A stretch of DNA of 64,000 nt from Pseudomonadota bacterium (GTDB taxonomy: Bacteria > Pseudomonadota > Gammaproteobacteria > Burkholderiales > Burkholderiaceae_F), in the NCBI GenBank assembly GCA_021825945.1, contig JAKAFN010000002.1, forward strand, positions 229,915-293,914, written 5' to 3'. Under the pieces are notes generated by a model. It was given only the letters and a program-made list of their open reading frames with translations, made no database searches and was not told where the DNA came from. The translations under genes were made by a program, and so were the position numbers. Shown in pieces: positions 25,771 to 35,169 of the stretch (the first letter of the stretch is position 1; every line of letters begins with the position of its first letter).

Positions 25771-26403
25771 ATGAAGCGCCGATTTGCCGTGGTGATCGCG
25801 GTCAGCACGCTGCTCGCCGCGTGCGGCGGGCATCGTCATAAGGACGTATCCGTCGATTTCCTGCTGAAGGACGAGCAAGTGTTGCAGGGCGAGATGGTTT
25901 GGTGCGGCAAGCAGGCCGAGCCGGAGAATATCGAGGGATGCCGCAACGCTGCCGAGGCGGTGGCGATCGACAGCGATCTGGCGGCGACGGTGCCCGAGCC
26001 GCTGCCGAACAAGGGCCCGGGGTTCTTCAAGGCGGTTGCCGATGCCGAGGCGGCGCAGGAAGGCGTGCGCGCGGCCGAGGCGGAACTCCAGGGCGATCAA
26101 CGGCGGCTCGACGATGCCGAGCGCGCGCTGCAGGCGCTCGGTGCGGGCGGTCGTGGCGACCCGGCGCAGGTTCGCGCGGCGAAGCGGGAGCTGCGGACAT
26201 GGCAGGACGCCGTTGCGCGTGATCATGCCGATCTCGCGCGACTCAATGCGGCGATTTCGGCGGTGCCGCCGGACGCGTCGGCGAAGGTGCGTGACGAAGC
26301 GGCGTGGTGCGCGGAGCAGAACCAGCATGTCGGCCTAGCGGGTGCGACGCCGCAAGGCGACGCGACGTCCTGTGCCGCGGTGCCGCCGCCGGACGCGCCG
26401 TGA
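25771..26403 (+). CDS. EexN-like lipoprotein with helical extension
   Basis: 210 aa. The signal peptide ends LLAACGG, a lipobox, so it is an inner- or outer-membrane lipoprotein. Residues 25-65 match EexN (SVDFLLKDEQ, MVWCGKQ, GCRNAAEAV). A charged helical region (about 85-165) is likely coiled coil, and a second Cys pair (AWCAEQNQH ... TSCAAV) partly repeats the EexN pattern at the C-terminus. EexN proteins block conjugal entry of related plasmids, but here no conjugation genes are near. Related to the 71-aa gene at 18438-18653. Confidence 0.7.
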   Translation: MKRRFAVVIAVSTLLAACGGHRHKDVSVDFLLKDEQVLQGEMVWCGKQAEPENIEGCRNAAEAVAIDSDLAATVPEPLPNKGPGFFKAVADAEAAQEGVRAAEAELQGDQRRLDDAERALQALGAGGRGDPAQVRAAKRELRTWQDAVARDHADLARLNAAISAVPPDASAKVRDEAAWCAEQNQHVGLAGATPQGDATSCAAVPPPDAP

Positions 26404-26485
26404 TCCCCGGCGGCGGCACCGGTCGGAACGGTGGTGTCATACTCGCGGCCTTCGTGCAACCTTCGACGACAGGAAAGAGCCCGTC

Positions 26486-26887
26486 ATGAACCATCGCAAG
26501 ACCGTTGCCGTCGCGTCCTCCTGGGGAGAAACCATCGGCTACTCGCGCGCGATTCGCGCCGGACAATTGATCTTCGTGTCCGGAACCACGGCGAGCGGGC
26601 CTGACGGGAAGGCATTGCATCCGGGGGATGCCGGGGCGCAGGCGCAGGTGATCCTCGAGCGGATCGTCGCGGCCTTGGCCGAACTCGGGGCCGGCCCCGA
26701 GCACGTCGTCGAGACCCGCATCTATCTGACGGACATGAAGAACTGGGAAGGCGTTGGACGCGCCCACGGGGCGGTATTCCGCGACGTGCGGCCGGCCACC
26801 GCAATGGTGCAGGTCGGCCCGCTGATCGCTCCGGACCTTCTGGTGGAGATCTCGGCCGTCGCATCACTCGCGGCAGACGCCGCCTGA
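26486..26887 (+). CDS. RidA family protein
   Basis: 133 aa trimeric YjgF/YER057c/UK114-fold protein; family members deaminate reactive enamines/imines from PLP enzymes. Contains RAGQLIFVSGTTASGPDGK, VVETRIYLTDM with the catalytic-region Arg, and VEISAVA near the C-terminus. Archetypal RidA ends the catalytic loop with E120; the equivalent here is Glu in LLVEISAV, consistent with activity. ATG 26486 follows AGGAAAGAG. Confidence 0.88.
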   Translation: MNHRKTVAVASSWGETIGYSRAIRAGQLIFVSGTTASGPDGKALHPGDAGAQAQVILERIVAALAELGAGPEHVVETRIYLTDMKNWEGVGRAHGAVFRDVRPATAMVQVGPLIAPDLLVEISAVASLAADAA

Positions 26888-26964
26888 GCAACGCGCCGGT
26901 CTCGTCGCCACCAAGCCCGTGATCGAATGACCTCGTCACGCCAGGCCCGCAACCCGCCCACGTT

Positions 26965-27042
26965 GTCATCGCGAGGCTCGTAGGGCCGTGGCGATCCAGA
27001 AAACGGCTGGATCGCTTCGGGCTTCGCCCTCGCAATGACGAC
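26965..27042. repeat. REP-like interspersed palindrome, copy 1
   Basis: An imperfect palindrome: GTCATCGCGAGG at one end and CCTCGCAATGACGAC at the other, with GCGATCCAG and CTGGATCGC inside. The same element occurs at 30562-30670 and 40137-40211. It lies between the convergent ridA gene and the HD-GYP pseudogene. Confidence 0.8.
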
Positions 27043-27086
27043 GGTTTCGACCTTGCAGCGACGAGGGTTTCGGGAACGACATGGGA

Positions 27087-27841
27087 TTAGCGGGGCAGTT
27101 CGTACTGCTGCCCACGGATGAGGCGGAGCAGCGCGTCGACGGCATCGCCGTCGAACTTGATGCCCCGGTGGCGCTCGAGTTCTCGGATTCCCGCCTCCAG
27201 GCCGAGGGCCTGGCCGGTATGGTCGATGCGACGCCATCGACTCCAGGACGTCGGCGACTGCGAGGATACGCGCTTCCGGCAGGATGTCATCGGCGCGCAG
27301 CTTGCGCGGGTAGCCGCTGCCGTCCATGCGTTCGTGGTGCTGGCGGATGATTCCGCGATCGGCCAGGGGAAGTGCACGTCCTTGAGGATCTCGTATCCGC
27401 GCTCGACATGGGTCTTCACGAGCTCGTATTCCACTGCGGTGAGGCGGCTCGGTTTGGACAGGATTTCGACCGGAACACCGATCTTGCCGATGTCGTGAAC
27501 CATCCCGTCAAGCTGCCGCACGCGGCACGGATCCGTGGAATACCCCAACTCGCGGGCGATGTCCCCCGGCGATGATTCCCGTACGGCGCTCGTGGCCCGC
27601 GGTGTAGGGGTCGCGCTGCGCCACCATGCCGCCGACGGTTCGCGAACCGGGGTGTACCAGGGCCGGATCTCCCAGTCCAGCCATTGCACCGACGCGTCCC
27701 GGCGGCCCGCCGGTAGTCGGCGATCCAGCGCGGGCTCACCGCGAGGTAGCGCATCTCACGGTCGAACATCGCGACGGCGATGGGCGACGTTTCAATGAAA
27801 AGCCGTATGCATTCGTGGCAGTCGAAGGGCAACGGCACCAT
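27087..27841 (-). pseudogene. PAS/HD-GYP phosphodiesterase remnant with several frameshifts
   Basis: Read leftward from 27841, the start encodes a PAS-like segment ([24 protein letters not shown]), which then loses frame. A second frame carries [21 protein letters not shown] (about 27430-27500) and [19 protein letters not shown]. The motif HER-MDGSGYP plus LAVADVLESMASHRPYRP is found in a third frame near 27210-27330, and the C-terminal HRGIKFDGDAVDALLRLI is back in the second. The metal-binding HD and the GYP motifs therefore exist but in different frames. Sequencing error could explain one shift, hardly three or more. An intact version would degrade cyclic-di-GMP. Confidence 0.85.
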
Positions 27842-27984
27842 CGGAATCCTCGGAACGGTGCATGGCAAAATCGTGCGACGTAAATACGGCACCATGGTGC
27901 TGCCGTGACCCGAAAGGTCGCGTATTCGCGGCCGGTGGGGAGCATGAAACGCTATCATTCCTCACCGCATATTTCGGAAACGCC

Positions 27985-29802
27985 ATGGATGATTTGCATC
28001 TCGGGGTGATCGGCAATTGCGCGATCGCAGCGCTCGTCGATCCTCTCGGCAGCATCGTGTGGGGTTGTTTCCCCCGTTTCGACGGCGACCCCGCGTTCTG
28101 TCGCCTGATCGATGGCCGGGCCGGCGATGCGCCGGCGGAGCGTGATGATGCCGGTGCCCGTTTCGACGGCAGCTTCACGATCGAACTCGTCGATCAGGTG
28201 CGTAGTGAGCAGGCCTATTTGACCAATTCGGCCATCTTGCGGACGGTGCTGACGGATCGCGCCGGCAACGGCGTCGAAATCACCGATTTCGCACCTCGCT
28301 ATACCCAAGGCGAGCGGATCCATCGGCCCTCGATCCTGGTGCGGCGCATCGTGCCGCTGTCGGGGAGACCCCACATCCGGATCCGGCTGCGCCCACGTTT
28401 CGAGCACGGTACGGCCCGGCCGGAAATCACCCGCGGCAGTAACCATATCCGCTATGTCGGCCCGTCGCAGAGCTTGCGCCTGACCACCGATCTGCCGGTT
28501 TCCTACGTAGTTGAGGAGCGCGCCTTCCTGCTCGACGGACCGGGGACGCTGATTTTCGGCAGCGACGAAAGTCCGGAGTCGGGAATCGAGTCCGTTTCGC
28601 GTGACTGGTTCGAGCGCACGCAAGCGCATTGGCGGGGTTGGGTGCGGTCATTGTCGGTGCCATTCGAATGGCAGGACGTGGTGATCCGGGCCGCGATCAC
28701 GCTCAAACTCTGCAATTTCGAGGAGACCGGGGCGATCGTCGCGGCATTGACGACGTCGATTCCCGAGGCGCCGGGCAGCGGCCGCAACTGGGATTACCGG
28801 TATTGCTGGGTACGCGATGCCTATTTCGTCATCCAGGCCCTCAACCGCCTGGGCGACACGCGGACCATGGAGGGGTATATCGGTTTCGTCGGCGATATCG
28901 TCGACGAGATGGGGGATGCCGATCTGCAGCCCGTGTTCGGGGTCACGCGGGCCCGGGACCTCGACGAGTGGGTCGCGGAATCCCTGCGGGGCTATCGCGG
29001 TTTTGGGCCGGTCCGGATCGGCAACCAAGCGTACCGGCAGGTGCAGAACGACGTATACGGCAGCATCGTGCTCGCATCGACGCATGCGTTTTTCGACCAT
29101 CGTCTGGTGATGGCCGACCAGGACCGGCTGTTTGCGCAGCTCGAGGTCGTGGGCCGCCGCGCTGCGCTCGATTTCGCCAACCCGGATGCCGGGCCGTGGG
29201 AGTTGCGCCACCTCACGCGCGTGCATACCTTTTCCAGCGTGATGTGCTGGGCTGCCTGCGATCGTCTGGCGCGGATTGCCGAGCGCATCGGCAAAGGGGA
29301 TCGCAGCCGGTACTGGCGGCAGCAGGCCGACGCCATGCATGCGGTGATCGTCGCGCGCACCTGGAACGACTCGATGCAAAGCTTCGTTTCGTCCTTCGAC
29401 GGAGACGACGTGGACGCGACGCTGCTCCTCCTCCATGAACTCGACTTCGTGGCCGCCGACGATCCGCGTTTCGTCCGGACCGTTGAAGTGGTCGGCAGTC
29501 GGTTGGCACGTGGTGATTTCCTCTATCGCTACGATAGCGACGACGGCTTCGGGAGGCCTGAAACGGCGTTCGTGATCTGCGCGTTTTGGTACATCAATGC
29601 CCTGGTGACCGTCGGTCGGAAGGCGGAGGCCCGGACGCTGTTCGAGCGCATCCTGACCCATCGCAATCCGCTCGGTTTGTTGTCAGAGGACATCCACCCG
29701 AAGACGGGCGAACTCTGGGGCAACTTCCCGCAGACCTATTCGATGGTCGGATTGATCGGCGCCGCGGTGCGCATCAGCGTTTCCTGGGAGGACGCGTTCT
29801 GA
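27985..29802 (+). CDS. Glycoside hydrolase family 15 protein (glucoamylase/trehalase-like)
   Basis: 605 aa cytoplasmic GH15. The N-terminal beta-sandwich domain (about residues 1-240; IGNCAIAALVDPLGSIVWGCFPRFD) is followed by an (alpha/alpha)6 barrel with NWDYRYCWVRDAYF, the GH15 hallmark, and the C-terminal catalytic-region LLSEDIHPKTGELWGNFPQTYSMVGLI. No signal peptide. Enzymes of this type cleave alpha-glucosides; with otsB overlapping its stop and otsA nearby, trehalose or glycogen-derived maltooligosaccharide turnover is likely. Start at ATG 27985, matching the family N-terminus. Confidence 0.92.
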   Translation: MDDLHLGVIGNCAIAALVDPLGSIVWGCFPRFDGDPAFCRLIDGRAGDAPAERDDAGARFDGSFTIELVDQVRSEQAYLTNSAILRTVLTDRAGNGVEITDFAPRYTQGERIHRPSILVRRIVPLSGRPHIRIRLRPRFEHGTARPEITRGSNHIRYVGPSQSLRLTTDLPVSYVVEERAFLLDGPGTLIFGSDESPESGIESVSRDWFERTQAHWRGWVRSLSVPFEWQDVVIRAAITLKLCNFEETGAIVAALTTSIPEAPGSGRNWDYRYCWVRDAYFVIQALNRLGDTRTMEGYIGFVGDIVDEMGDADLQPVFGVTRARDLDEWVAESLRGYRGFGPVRIGNQAYRQVQNDVYGSIVLASTHAFFDHRLVMADQDRLFAQLEVVGRRAALDFANPDAGPWELRHLTRVHTFSSVMCWAACDRLARIAERIGKGDRSRYWRQQADAMHAVIVARTWNDSMQSFVSSFDGDDVDATLLLLHELDFVAADDPRFVRTVEVVGSRLARGDFLYRYDSDDGFGRPETAFVICAFWYINALVTVGRKAEARTLFERILTHRNPLGLLSEDIHPKTGELWGNFPQTYSMVGLIGAAVRISVSWEDAF

Positions 29803-30548
29803 TGGGCGAGGGGCCGCGGATGGACGTGCCGACGCGGTTTCCGCCGCATGAGACGGCGTGGTTTTTCGATATCGACGGGACCCTCGCGGAGATGATGCCG
29901 GCACCCGAGATGGTGCAGGTCGGCCCCGAGGTGACGGAGCGGCTGACGATGCTCTTCGGGATATCGCAGGGTGCGCTCGCCATCGTGAGCGGCCGCGCGC
30001 TGGCGTCGATCGACGCGCTGCTCGCCCCCCTCGTTTTGCCGGCCTCCGGGCAGCACGGCGCGCAGCGTCGCGCTGCCGACGGCGCGGTGCGCGAAGCCGG
30101 TGCGGCCACGGCGTCGCTGGCGGTCGCGCGCCAGCGGATCGCGGCCTGGGTGGGCGACAGCCCGTCGATCCGCGCCGAGGACAAGGGGCACGCGATCGCC
30201 ATTCACTACCGCGCGGCGCCGGAGTTCGCCGATGCAGTGCGCGGGTTTGCGCGGGACTTGGCGGATGCCGACCACAATCTTCGTGCCCAGCCCGGAAAGA
30301 TGGTGGTGGAAATCCTGGACGCCGCCCACGACAAAGGGGCCGCGATCCGGACGTTTCTCGCCGAACCGCCCTTTCGCGGCCGCCGCCCGGTGTTCATCGG
30401 CGACGATCTCGGCGACGAACCCGGGTTCGAGGCGGTCAATCGTGCGGGCGGCGTGTCGATCAAGGTCGGAGACGGGCCGACCGCGGCCCAATACCGGTTA
30501 CCCGATGTGCATGCGGTGCATGCCTGGCTGGCGGCGCTGGTTGCGTAG
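29802..30548 (+). CDS. otsB: Trehalose-6-phosphate phosphatase
   Basis: 248 aa HAD-superfamily enzyme that dephosphorylates trehalose-6-phosphate. Motif I FFDIDGTLAEM (nucleophile and acid/base Asp), motif II in AIVSGRA, motif III Lys in HDKGAAI, motif IV FIGDDLGDEPGF. The C1/C2 cap region includes GQHGAQRR and AIHYR. The ATG at 29802 overlaps the GH15 stop (TGATG), so translation is coupled. OtsA is on the opposite strand, 168 bp away. Confidence 0.95.
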   Translation: MGEGPRMDVPTRFPPHETAWFFDIDGTLAEMMPAPEMVQVGPEVTERLTMLFGISQGALAIVSGRALASIDALLAPLVLPASGQHGAQRRAADGAVREAGAATASLAVARQRIAAWVGDSPSIRAEDKGHAIAIHYRAAPEFADAVRGFARDLADADHNLRAQPGKMVVEILDAAHDKGAAIRTFLAEPPFRGRRPVFIGDDLGDEPGFEAVNRAGGVSIKVGDGPTAAQYRLPDVHAVHAWLAALVA

Positions 30549-30561
30549 GGCAAGCCGGCGC

Positions 30562-30670
30562 CTTGCGAGGGCGGAGCCCGAAGCGATCCAGTGATGCGCC
30601 CCGGGATCGCCGTGGCCCTTGCGGGCCTCGCGATGACGGGGTATGCGGCGGACGGCCTCGCGATGACGCG
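30562..30670. repeat. REP-like interspersed palindrome, copy 2
   Basis: Contains TTGCGAGGGCGGAGCCCGAA, GCGATCCAG, GGATCGCCGTGGCCCTTGCG and CCTCGCGATGACG, with an additional half copy (GGCCTCGCGATGACGCGG) at its right end. It separates the convergent otsB and otsA genes. Confidence 0.8.
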
Positions 30671-30716
30671 GCGTACGTGGGTCCCGCGAGGCGGCGCATG
30701 CCCGCGCCGGCTGCCG

Positions 30717-32990
30717 TCAATAGCGCAGCCGTCCGGCGGTCGACGACACCGAACGGATCGGGATCACGGTCGAGCCGCTGTTGCGGCTTCCCGAGAGCAC
30801 ACGCCGGCGCATGCGCATGCCCGCCGCGTCGAGAAGCATTCGCCCCGCCCATCGATAGACGTTGAACTCCTGGATCAGCGCACGCATGAGGCGCATGCGC
30901 GCACGTTGTTCGGGCAGCGGCATTTCGAGCGCGACATGGAGCGCCATCGCACACTGATCGATGTCGTACGGGTTGACGACCAGGGCCTCCGGGAGCTCGC
31001 GCGCGGCACCGGTGAACCGACTCAGCACCAGCACCCCGCGCTCGTCGTCGCGGCAGGCGACGAACTCCTTCGCGACCAGATTCATCCCGTCGTGCAGGCT
31101 GCTCACGTAGCAGACATCGGCGGCGCGGTAGTGCCGGTATACCGACTCGGTGTCGTGGTGCTCGACCTTGAGCAGGATCGGTGGCGGCCCGTCGCCCGCG
31201 AAGCGCACGTTGATCCGGGCCGCGAGGGCGCGCACCTGGACTTCGAAGGCCTCGTATTCGGGAATGCTCGAGCGTGACGGCGCCGCGATCTGGATGAAGG
31301 TGAACTTGCCGATCCATTGCGGTTCGATTTCCAGCAAGCGCTCGACCGCGCGAAAGCGCTCGATGATGCCCTTGGTGTAGTCGAGCCGGTCGACACCGAT
31401 CCCCAGGAGGTGCTGGGCGGGCAAACCGTTCTTGCGGCGGATCTCTGCACGGCAGCTTTCCACCGGATCCCGGCGTGCTTCGGGTGCGGGCGGCCATTCG
31501 ATGGAGATCGGGTAGCGCTTGACGGCGGTCTGTTTGCCTCCGTAGGACACGGTGAGCGTTTCGCGGTCGACCCGCGCCTCGATCGTGCGTTCGACCGTAT
31601 CGACGAAGTTGTTGCAGTGGAACTGGGTATGGAAGCCCAGGATGCTGCTGCCCAGCAGGCCATCGACGATTTCCGCCTGCCAGGGGCAGATCGCGAACGA
31701 TTCAGGGTTGGGCCAGGGAATGTGCCAGAAGGTGATGATCGTCGCATCCGGCATCCGCTCGCGAATCATCCGCGGGAGCAACGCGAAATGGTAATCCTGC
31801 ACCAGGATGATCGGGTTCGGTCCCTTGGCCTCTTCCGACACGGCGCGTGCGAATTTCTGGTTGACCGCGACGTAGTGTTCCCAGTCGGAGCTGCGAAACA
31901 CCGGACGCACGTGCGCGATGTGGCAGAGCGGCCAGAGGCCTTCGTTGGAGAATCCGAGGTAATGGCCCGCCTCTTCTTCCGGCGTGAGCCAGATGCGGCG
32001 AATCTGATAGGCCGGCTGACCGGGCGGCACCGCGACCCGGTCGTGTTTGTCGACGACTTCGCGGTCGGCGGGTCCTGCGCCGTGCGCGATCCAGGTTCCG
32101 GAGCAGGCGCGCAGCACCGGCTCGAGCGCGGTCACGAGCCCGCTGGCAGGCCGGCGCACTTCGATGCCTTGCTCGCCGTGGACGTGAATGTACGGCTCGC
32201 GGTTGGAGACCACGATGATCTCCTGGTCGCGCAGGTCGTCGTGCAGGATCTGCCGCAGCATTTCGGGCGTCCACGATACCTGACTGTCGTCGCGAAGCTG
32301 GATCTCGGAACGCACGTCGCGCATCAGCTGACGCAGGTCGCGCTCGATCGGGCGCAGCTCCGGGATCGTGATTCGTTCCGCAGGACGCAGCAGCCCCTCG
32401 CCGCGCAGGAGCGCGCGCGTGCCTTGCACCAAGCCGCGCCAGCTCAACTCGGCGACGATCACCGTGACGATGGAAATGACGGTACCGAGGGCGATGAAGA
32501 AGTAGAACAGATACCGCTCGGTCTGCAGGCTGCGTTTGCGGATGAAGCTCGTGTCATGCACGAGGATCAGTTGTCCAAGAGGCTCACCCTTGGCGGCAAC
32601 CGGCAGCACCGAAATGTGGAACGTCCCGTTCGGCGTCGTCAAGTCGCGTTCCGCCGAAATCCGGAAACGGTCGAGGTCCGAACAGACGACCGACTTGGGA
32701 AAGGTGCGCGTTGCCAGGATCGGCGATTTCGAATCGGGACAGAACCCGATCGCAGCGAGGCGCTGATCCTGTGTGATGCGATTGAAGTAGGCCACGATGC
32801 GGCCGCGCGATCCGATCTTGAGATCTTCCTGCAGCGGATCCTGCATCGTGTTGGCGATGAGGGTCGATCGGACGTCCAGGTCGTGGACGAACCATTGCAG
32901 TGTCAGCGAATCCGCGAGCGGAACGACCGCATATGCGATCGCGGCAAGCGTGATCGCCAGCGGAACGATGAAGCGTAGAGAAAATCGCAC
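30717..32990 (-). CDS. otsA: Trehalose-6-phosphate synthase with membrane sensor-like N-terminus
   Basis: 757 aa, much longer than E. coli OtsA (474 aa). Residues about 1-25 are a transmembrane helix, about 30-165 a predicted periplasmic domain, and about 170-195 a second helix ([20 protein letters not shown]) leading to a HAMP-like linker to about residue 260. The GT20 catalytic domain then runs from [10 protein letters not shown] to near the end, with [33 protein letters not shown] and [14 protein letters not shown]. It joins UDP-glucose and glucose-6-phosphate. GTG 32990 is chosen because AAGGAG precedes it at normal distance. The fusion suggests that an envelope signal adjusts trehalose synthesis. 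Confidence 0.93.
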   Translation of the reverse strand: MRFSLRFIVPLAITLAAIAYAVVPLADSLTLQWFVHDLDVRSTLIANTMQDPLQEDLKIGSRGRIVAYFNRITQDQRLAAIGFCPDSKSPILATRTFPKSVVCSDLDRFRISAERDLTTPNGTFHISVLPVAAKGEPLGQLILVHDTSFIRKRSLQTERYLFYFFIALGTVISIVTVIVAELSWRGLVQGTRALLRGEGLLRPAERITIPELRPIERDLRQLMRDVRSEIQLRDDSQVSWTPEMLRQILHDDLRDQEIIVVSNREPYIHVHGEQGIEVRRPASGLVTALEPVLRACSGTWIAHGAGPADREVVDKHDRVAVPPGQPAYQIRRIWLTPEEEAGHYLGFSNEGLWPLCHIAHVRPVFRSSDWEHYVAVNQKFARAVSEEAKGPNPIILVQDYHFALLPRMIRERMPDATIITFWHIPWPNPESFAICPWQAEIVDGLLGSSILGFHTQFHCNNFVDTVERTIEARVDRETLTVSYGGKQTAVKRYPISIEWPPAPEARRDPVESCRAEIRRKNGLPAQHLLGIGVDRLDYTKGIIERFRAVERLLEIEPQWIGKFTFIQIAAPSRSSIPEYEAFEVQVRALAARINVRFAGDGPPPILLKVEHHDTESVYRHYRAADVCYVSSLHDGMNLVAKEFVACRDDERGVLVLSRFTGAARELPEALVVNPYDIDQCAMALHVALEMPLPEQRARMRLMRALIQEFNVYRWAGRMLLDAAGMRMRRRVLSGSRNSGSTVIPIRSVSSTAGRLRY

Positions 32991-33150
32991 GCGCACTCCT
33001 TGAGCCGTTCGCAGAACGGCGAAATGTCGTTGCGTTGGGTCGATGCCGTGTGCCCACCGGTTGTGCGATGTCGTTGCTGCCGTCGCGTTTGCCGTGGCGC
33101 GGCTCGCATCGAAGGAAAACCGGCGGGGCCTCGATTTTACCAAAGAGTTC

Positions 33151-33180
33151 GATCGACCGCGATCGACCGCGATCGGGCGC
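33151..33180. repeat. Short 10-bp tandem repeat
   Basis: GATCGACCGC twice, then GATCGGGCGC, in the gap between the divergent otsA and arsR genes. GATCG-rich and self-complementary. No known function; the gap (32991-33253) holds no gene. Confidence 0.6.
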
Positions 33181-33233
33181 GGTGACGGCCGGATCGATGT
33201 GTGGGCTCCGTACGACGCTGCGCGCTCGTTCTA

Positions 33234-33253
33234 ATTTTGATAGTATTCGAAAT
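33234..33253. promoter_or_regulatory. Candidate ArsR operator
   Basis: An AT-rich imperfect dyad (ATTT.GA......TC.AAAT) directly abuts the arsR ATG at 33254, in otherwise GC-rich sequence. ArsR proteins autoregulate through such sites. No Shine-Dalgarno fits between it and the ATG, so translation may be leaderless or weak. Confidence 0.45.
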
Positions 33254-33649
33254 ATGAAATCGCTCGATGCTGCCGCGCTCTTCGCCGCGCTGGGACACGA
33301 GTCTCGGCTCGCAATCTTTCGTTTGCTGGTCGAGGCGGGGCCGGATGGCGCCCATGCGAGCGCGATCGGAGCGCAATTGGATATTCCGGCGGCGACGCTG
33401 TCGTTCCACTTGGCCCACCTCAGTCGGGTGGGGCTGATCCGCGGCGAGCGCGAGAGCCGGTTCATCCACTATGCGGCAGCGTACGACACGATGGACGACC
33501 TGATCGCCTTTCTCATGCACAACTGCTGCCAAGGCAAGCCGTGTCTGCCGAAGGTCCGGCGGTCGGGCCGCGCAGCGTCCGTCAAGCCCATCGGCAAAGT
33601 TGCACCCAAGGCCTTGGCCAAAACCCGTTCCGTGAAGGACAAGACATGA
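33254..33649 (+). CDS. arsR: ArsR-family arsenic-responsive repressor
   Basis: 131 aa winged-helix repressor. LFAALGHESRLAIFRLLVEAG is the family N-terminus, and the recognition helix is near IPAATLSFHLAHLSRVGLI. The C-terminal cysteines NCCQGKPC are a candidate As(III) site, as in ArsR proteins that bind arsenite at the C-terminus. A basic tail of about 30 residues follows. First gene of arsR-arsC-acr3-ogt; its stop overlaps the arsC ATG. Confidence 0.92.
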   Translation: MKSLDAAALFAALGHESRLAIFRLLVEAGPDGAHASAIGAQLDIPAATLSFHLAHLSRVGLIRGERESRFIHYAAAYDTMDDLIAFLMHNCCQGKPCLPKVRRSGRAASVKPIGKVAPKALAKTRSVKDKT

Positions 33650-34059
33650 GCGAATACAAGACGGTCCTGGTGCTCTGCACCGGCAATTCGTGTCGATCGC
33701 AGATGGCGGAAGTACTGCTCAATCACGAGTTCGCGGGGCGAGTGCGCGCGATCTCGGCGGGCACCCGCCCGCAACCCAAAGTCGCCGATGGTGCGCTGGA
33801 AGCGTTGCGTGAAGCGGGCCTGCCGACGGCGGGGCTACATCCGAAGGACGTGGATGCCGTGATCGGGGAGTCGATCGATCTGGTCGTGACCGTCTGCGAC
33901 AATGCCCGGGAGACCTGTCCCGTGTTCCCGCGCCCGGTGCCGCGGATCCATGTGCCATTCCACGATCCGCATGGCGAGCCGTTGGAAAGCTTCCTGCGCG
34001 TGCGCGACGACATCCGGGCCCGACTGATCCCGGCGGTCCGCTCGGCTCTGGGTTGGTGA
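33646..34059 (+). CDS. arsC: Arsenate reductase, low-molecular-weight phosphatase (thioredoxin) type
   Basis: 137 aa. The P-loop CTGNSCRS gives the CX5R motif (Cys11 to Arg17) shared with LMW tyrosine phosphatases. Resolving cysteines are in VTVCDNARETCP, as in the Staphylococcus/Bacillus ArsC class, and a DPH motif (FHDPHGEP) holds the catalytic acid. Reduces arsenate to arsenite using thioredoxin. Overlaps arsR (ATGA) and is followed by the acr3 efflux gene 9 bp later. Confidence 0.94.
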   Translation: MSEYKTVLVLCTGNSCRSQMAEVLLNHEFAGRVRAISAGTRPQPKVADGALEALREAGLPTAGLHPKDVDAVIGESIDLVVTVCDNARETCPVFPRPVPRIHVPFHDPHGEPLESFLRVRDDIRARLIPAVRSALGW

Positions 34060-34068
34060 GGATCCATC

Positions 34069-35169
34069 ATGTCGCAATTGTGCGTGGCTGCGTGCGCGCC
34101 GGCGAAGGCGCCGATGAGTACGTTCGAGCGTTATCTCTCGGTCTGGGTGGCGCTCTCCATTGGTGCGGGCATCGTTCTGGGCCGCATTGCGCCGGCGCCA
34201 TTTCAGCAGATCGGCGGGCTCGAGGTCGCGCAGGTCAACATTCCGGTGGGTGTGCTGATCTGGGTGATGATCATCCCGATGCTGGCCAAGGTGGAATTCG
34301 GTGCGTTGCATGAAGTGCGGCGGCATGTACGGGGAATTGCAGTCACCCTGGCGGTGAACTGGCTGGTCAAGCCGTTCTCGATGGCGTTGCTGGGTTGGAT
34401 ATTCGTGCGCCATCTCTTCGCGCCGCTGCTGCCGCCGGAGCAGATCGATAGTTACATCAGCGGCTTGATCCTCTTGGCCGCCGCCCCGTGTACGGCGATG
34501 GTCTTCGTGTGGAGCCGGATGACCGGCGGCGATCCGTTGTTCACGGTATCCCAGGTGGCATTGAACGACACCATCATGGTGTTCGCATTCGCGCCGATCG
34601 TCGGGCTGTTGCTGGGCGTCTCGGCGATTTCGGTGCCGTGGAGCACCCTGGTCGCTTCGGTGATCCTCTATGTCGTGATCCCCCTCGCGCTCGCCCAGGC
34701 CTTGCGCCGGCGGCTTGTCGCACGCGGCGCGGCGCACCTCGACGCCACGCTCCAGCGCATCGGAACGGCGTCGATGGCCGCTTTGCTGGCCATGTTGGTG
34801 CTCCTGTTTGCATTCCAGGGGCCGGCCATCGTCGCGCAGCCGCTGGTCATCGCGCTGCTGGCGGTTCCGATCCTGATCCAGGTATTCTTCAACGCAGCCC
34901 TGGCGTACTTCCTCAATCGCGCCGTCGGTGAAAACCATGACGTCGCCGGGCCGTCCGCATTGATCGGCGCATCCAATTTCTTCGAGCTCGCGGTGGCCGC
35001 CGCCATCGGCCTCTACGGATTCCGGTCCGGTGCCGCTTTGGCGACGGTGGTCGGGGTGCTGATCGAGGTGCCGGTAATGCTGCTGGTCGTACGGGCCGTA
35101 AACCGCTCGAAGGGCTGGTATGAAATGCGCCGTTTGCCGGGTGCGGCGCGGCCGACCGAGGGGGCATGA
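34069..35169 (+). CDS. acr3: Arsenite efflux transporter, ACR3 family
   Basis: 366 aa inner-membrane carrier of the bile/arsenite/riboflavin transporter superfamily, ten hydrophobic segments. The conserved cysteine of ACR3 is in LAAAPCTAMVFVWS; a second family motif is the GENHDVAGPSALIGASNFFELAVA stretch near residue 285. Exports As(III) by proton antiport. Often named arsB in annotations although not homologous to classical ArsB. Overlaps ogt by 4 bp. Confidence 0.94.
   Translation: MSQLCVAACAPAKAPMSTFERYLSVWVALSIGAGIVLGRIAPAPFQQIGGLEVAQVNIPVGVLIWVMIIPMLAKVEFGALHEVRRHVRGIAVTLAVNWLVKPFSMALLGWIFVRHLFAPLLPPEQIDSYISGLILLAAAPCTAMVFVWSRMTGGDPLFTVSQVALNDTIMVFAFAPIVGLLLGVSAISVPWSTLVASVILYVVIPLALAQALRRRLVARGAAHLDATLQRIGTASMAALLAMLVLLFAFQGPAIVAQPLVIALLAVPILIQVFFNAALAYFLNRAVGENHDVAGPSALIGASNFFELAVAAAIGLYGFRSGAALATVVGVLIEVPVMLLVVRAVNRSKGWYEMRRLPGAARPTEGA

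Noticed and set aside
31317..32978. 553-codon plus-strand frame opposite otsA
   Set aside because: Shadow of the GT20 gene; no recognisable motif, no ribosome-binding site.
33151..33180. Possible CRISPR-like or larger repeat array
   Set aside because: Unit is 10 bp without spacers and only about three copies.
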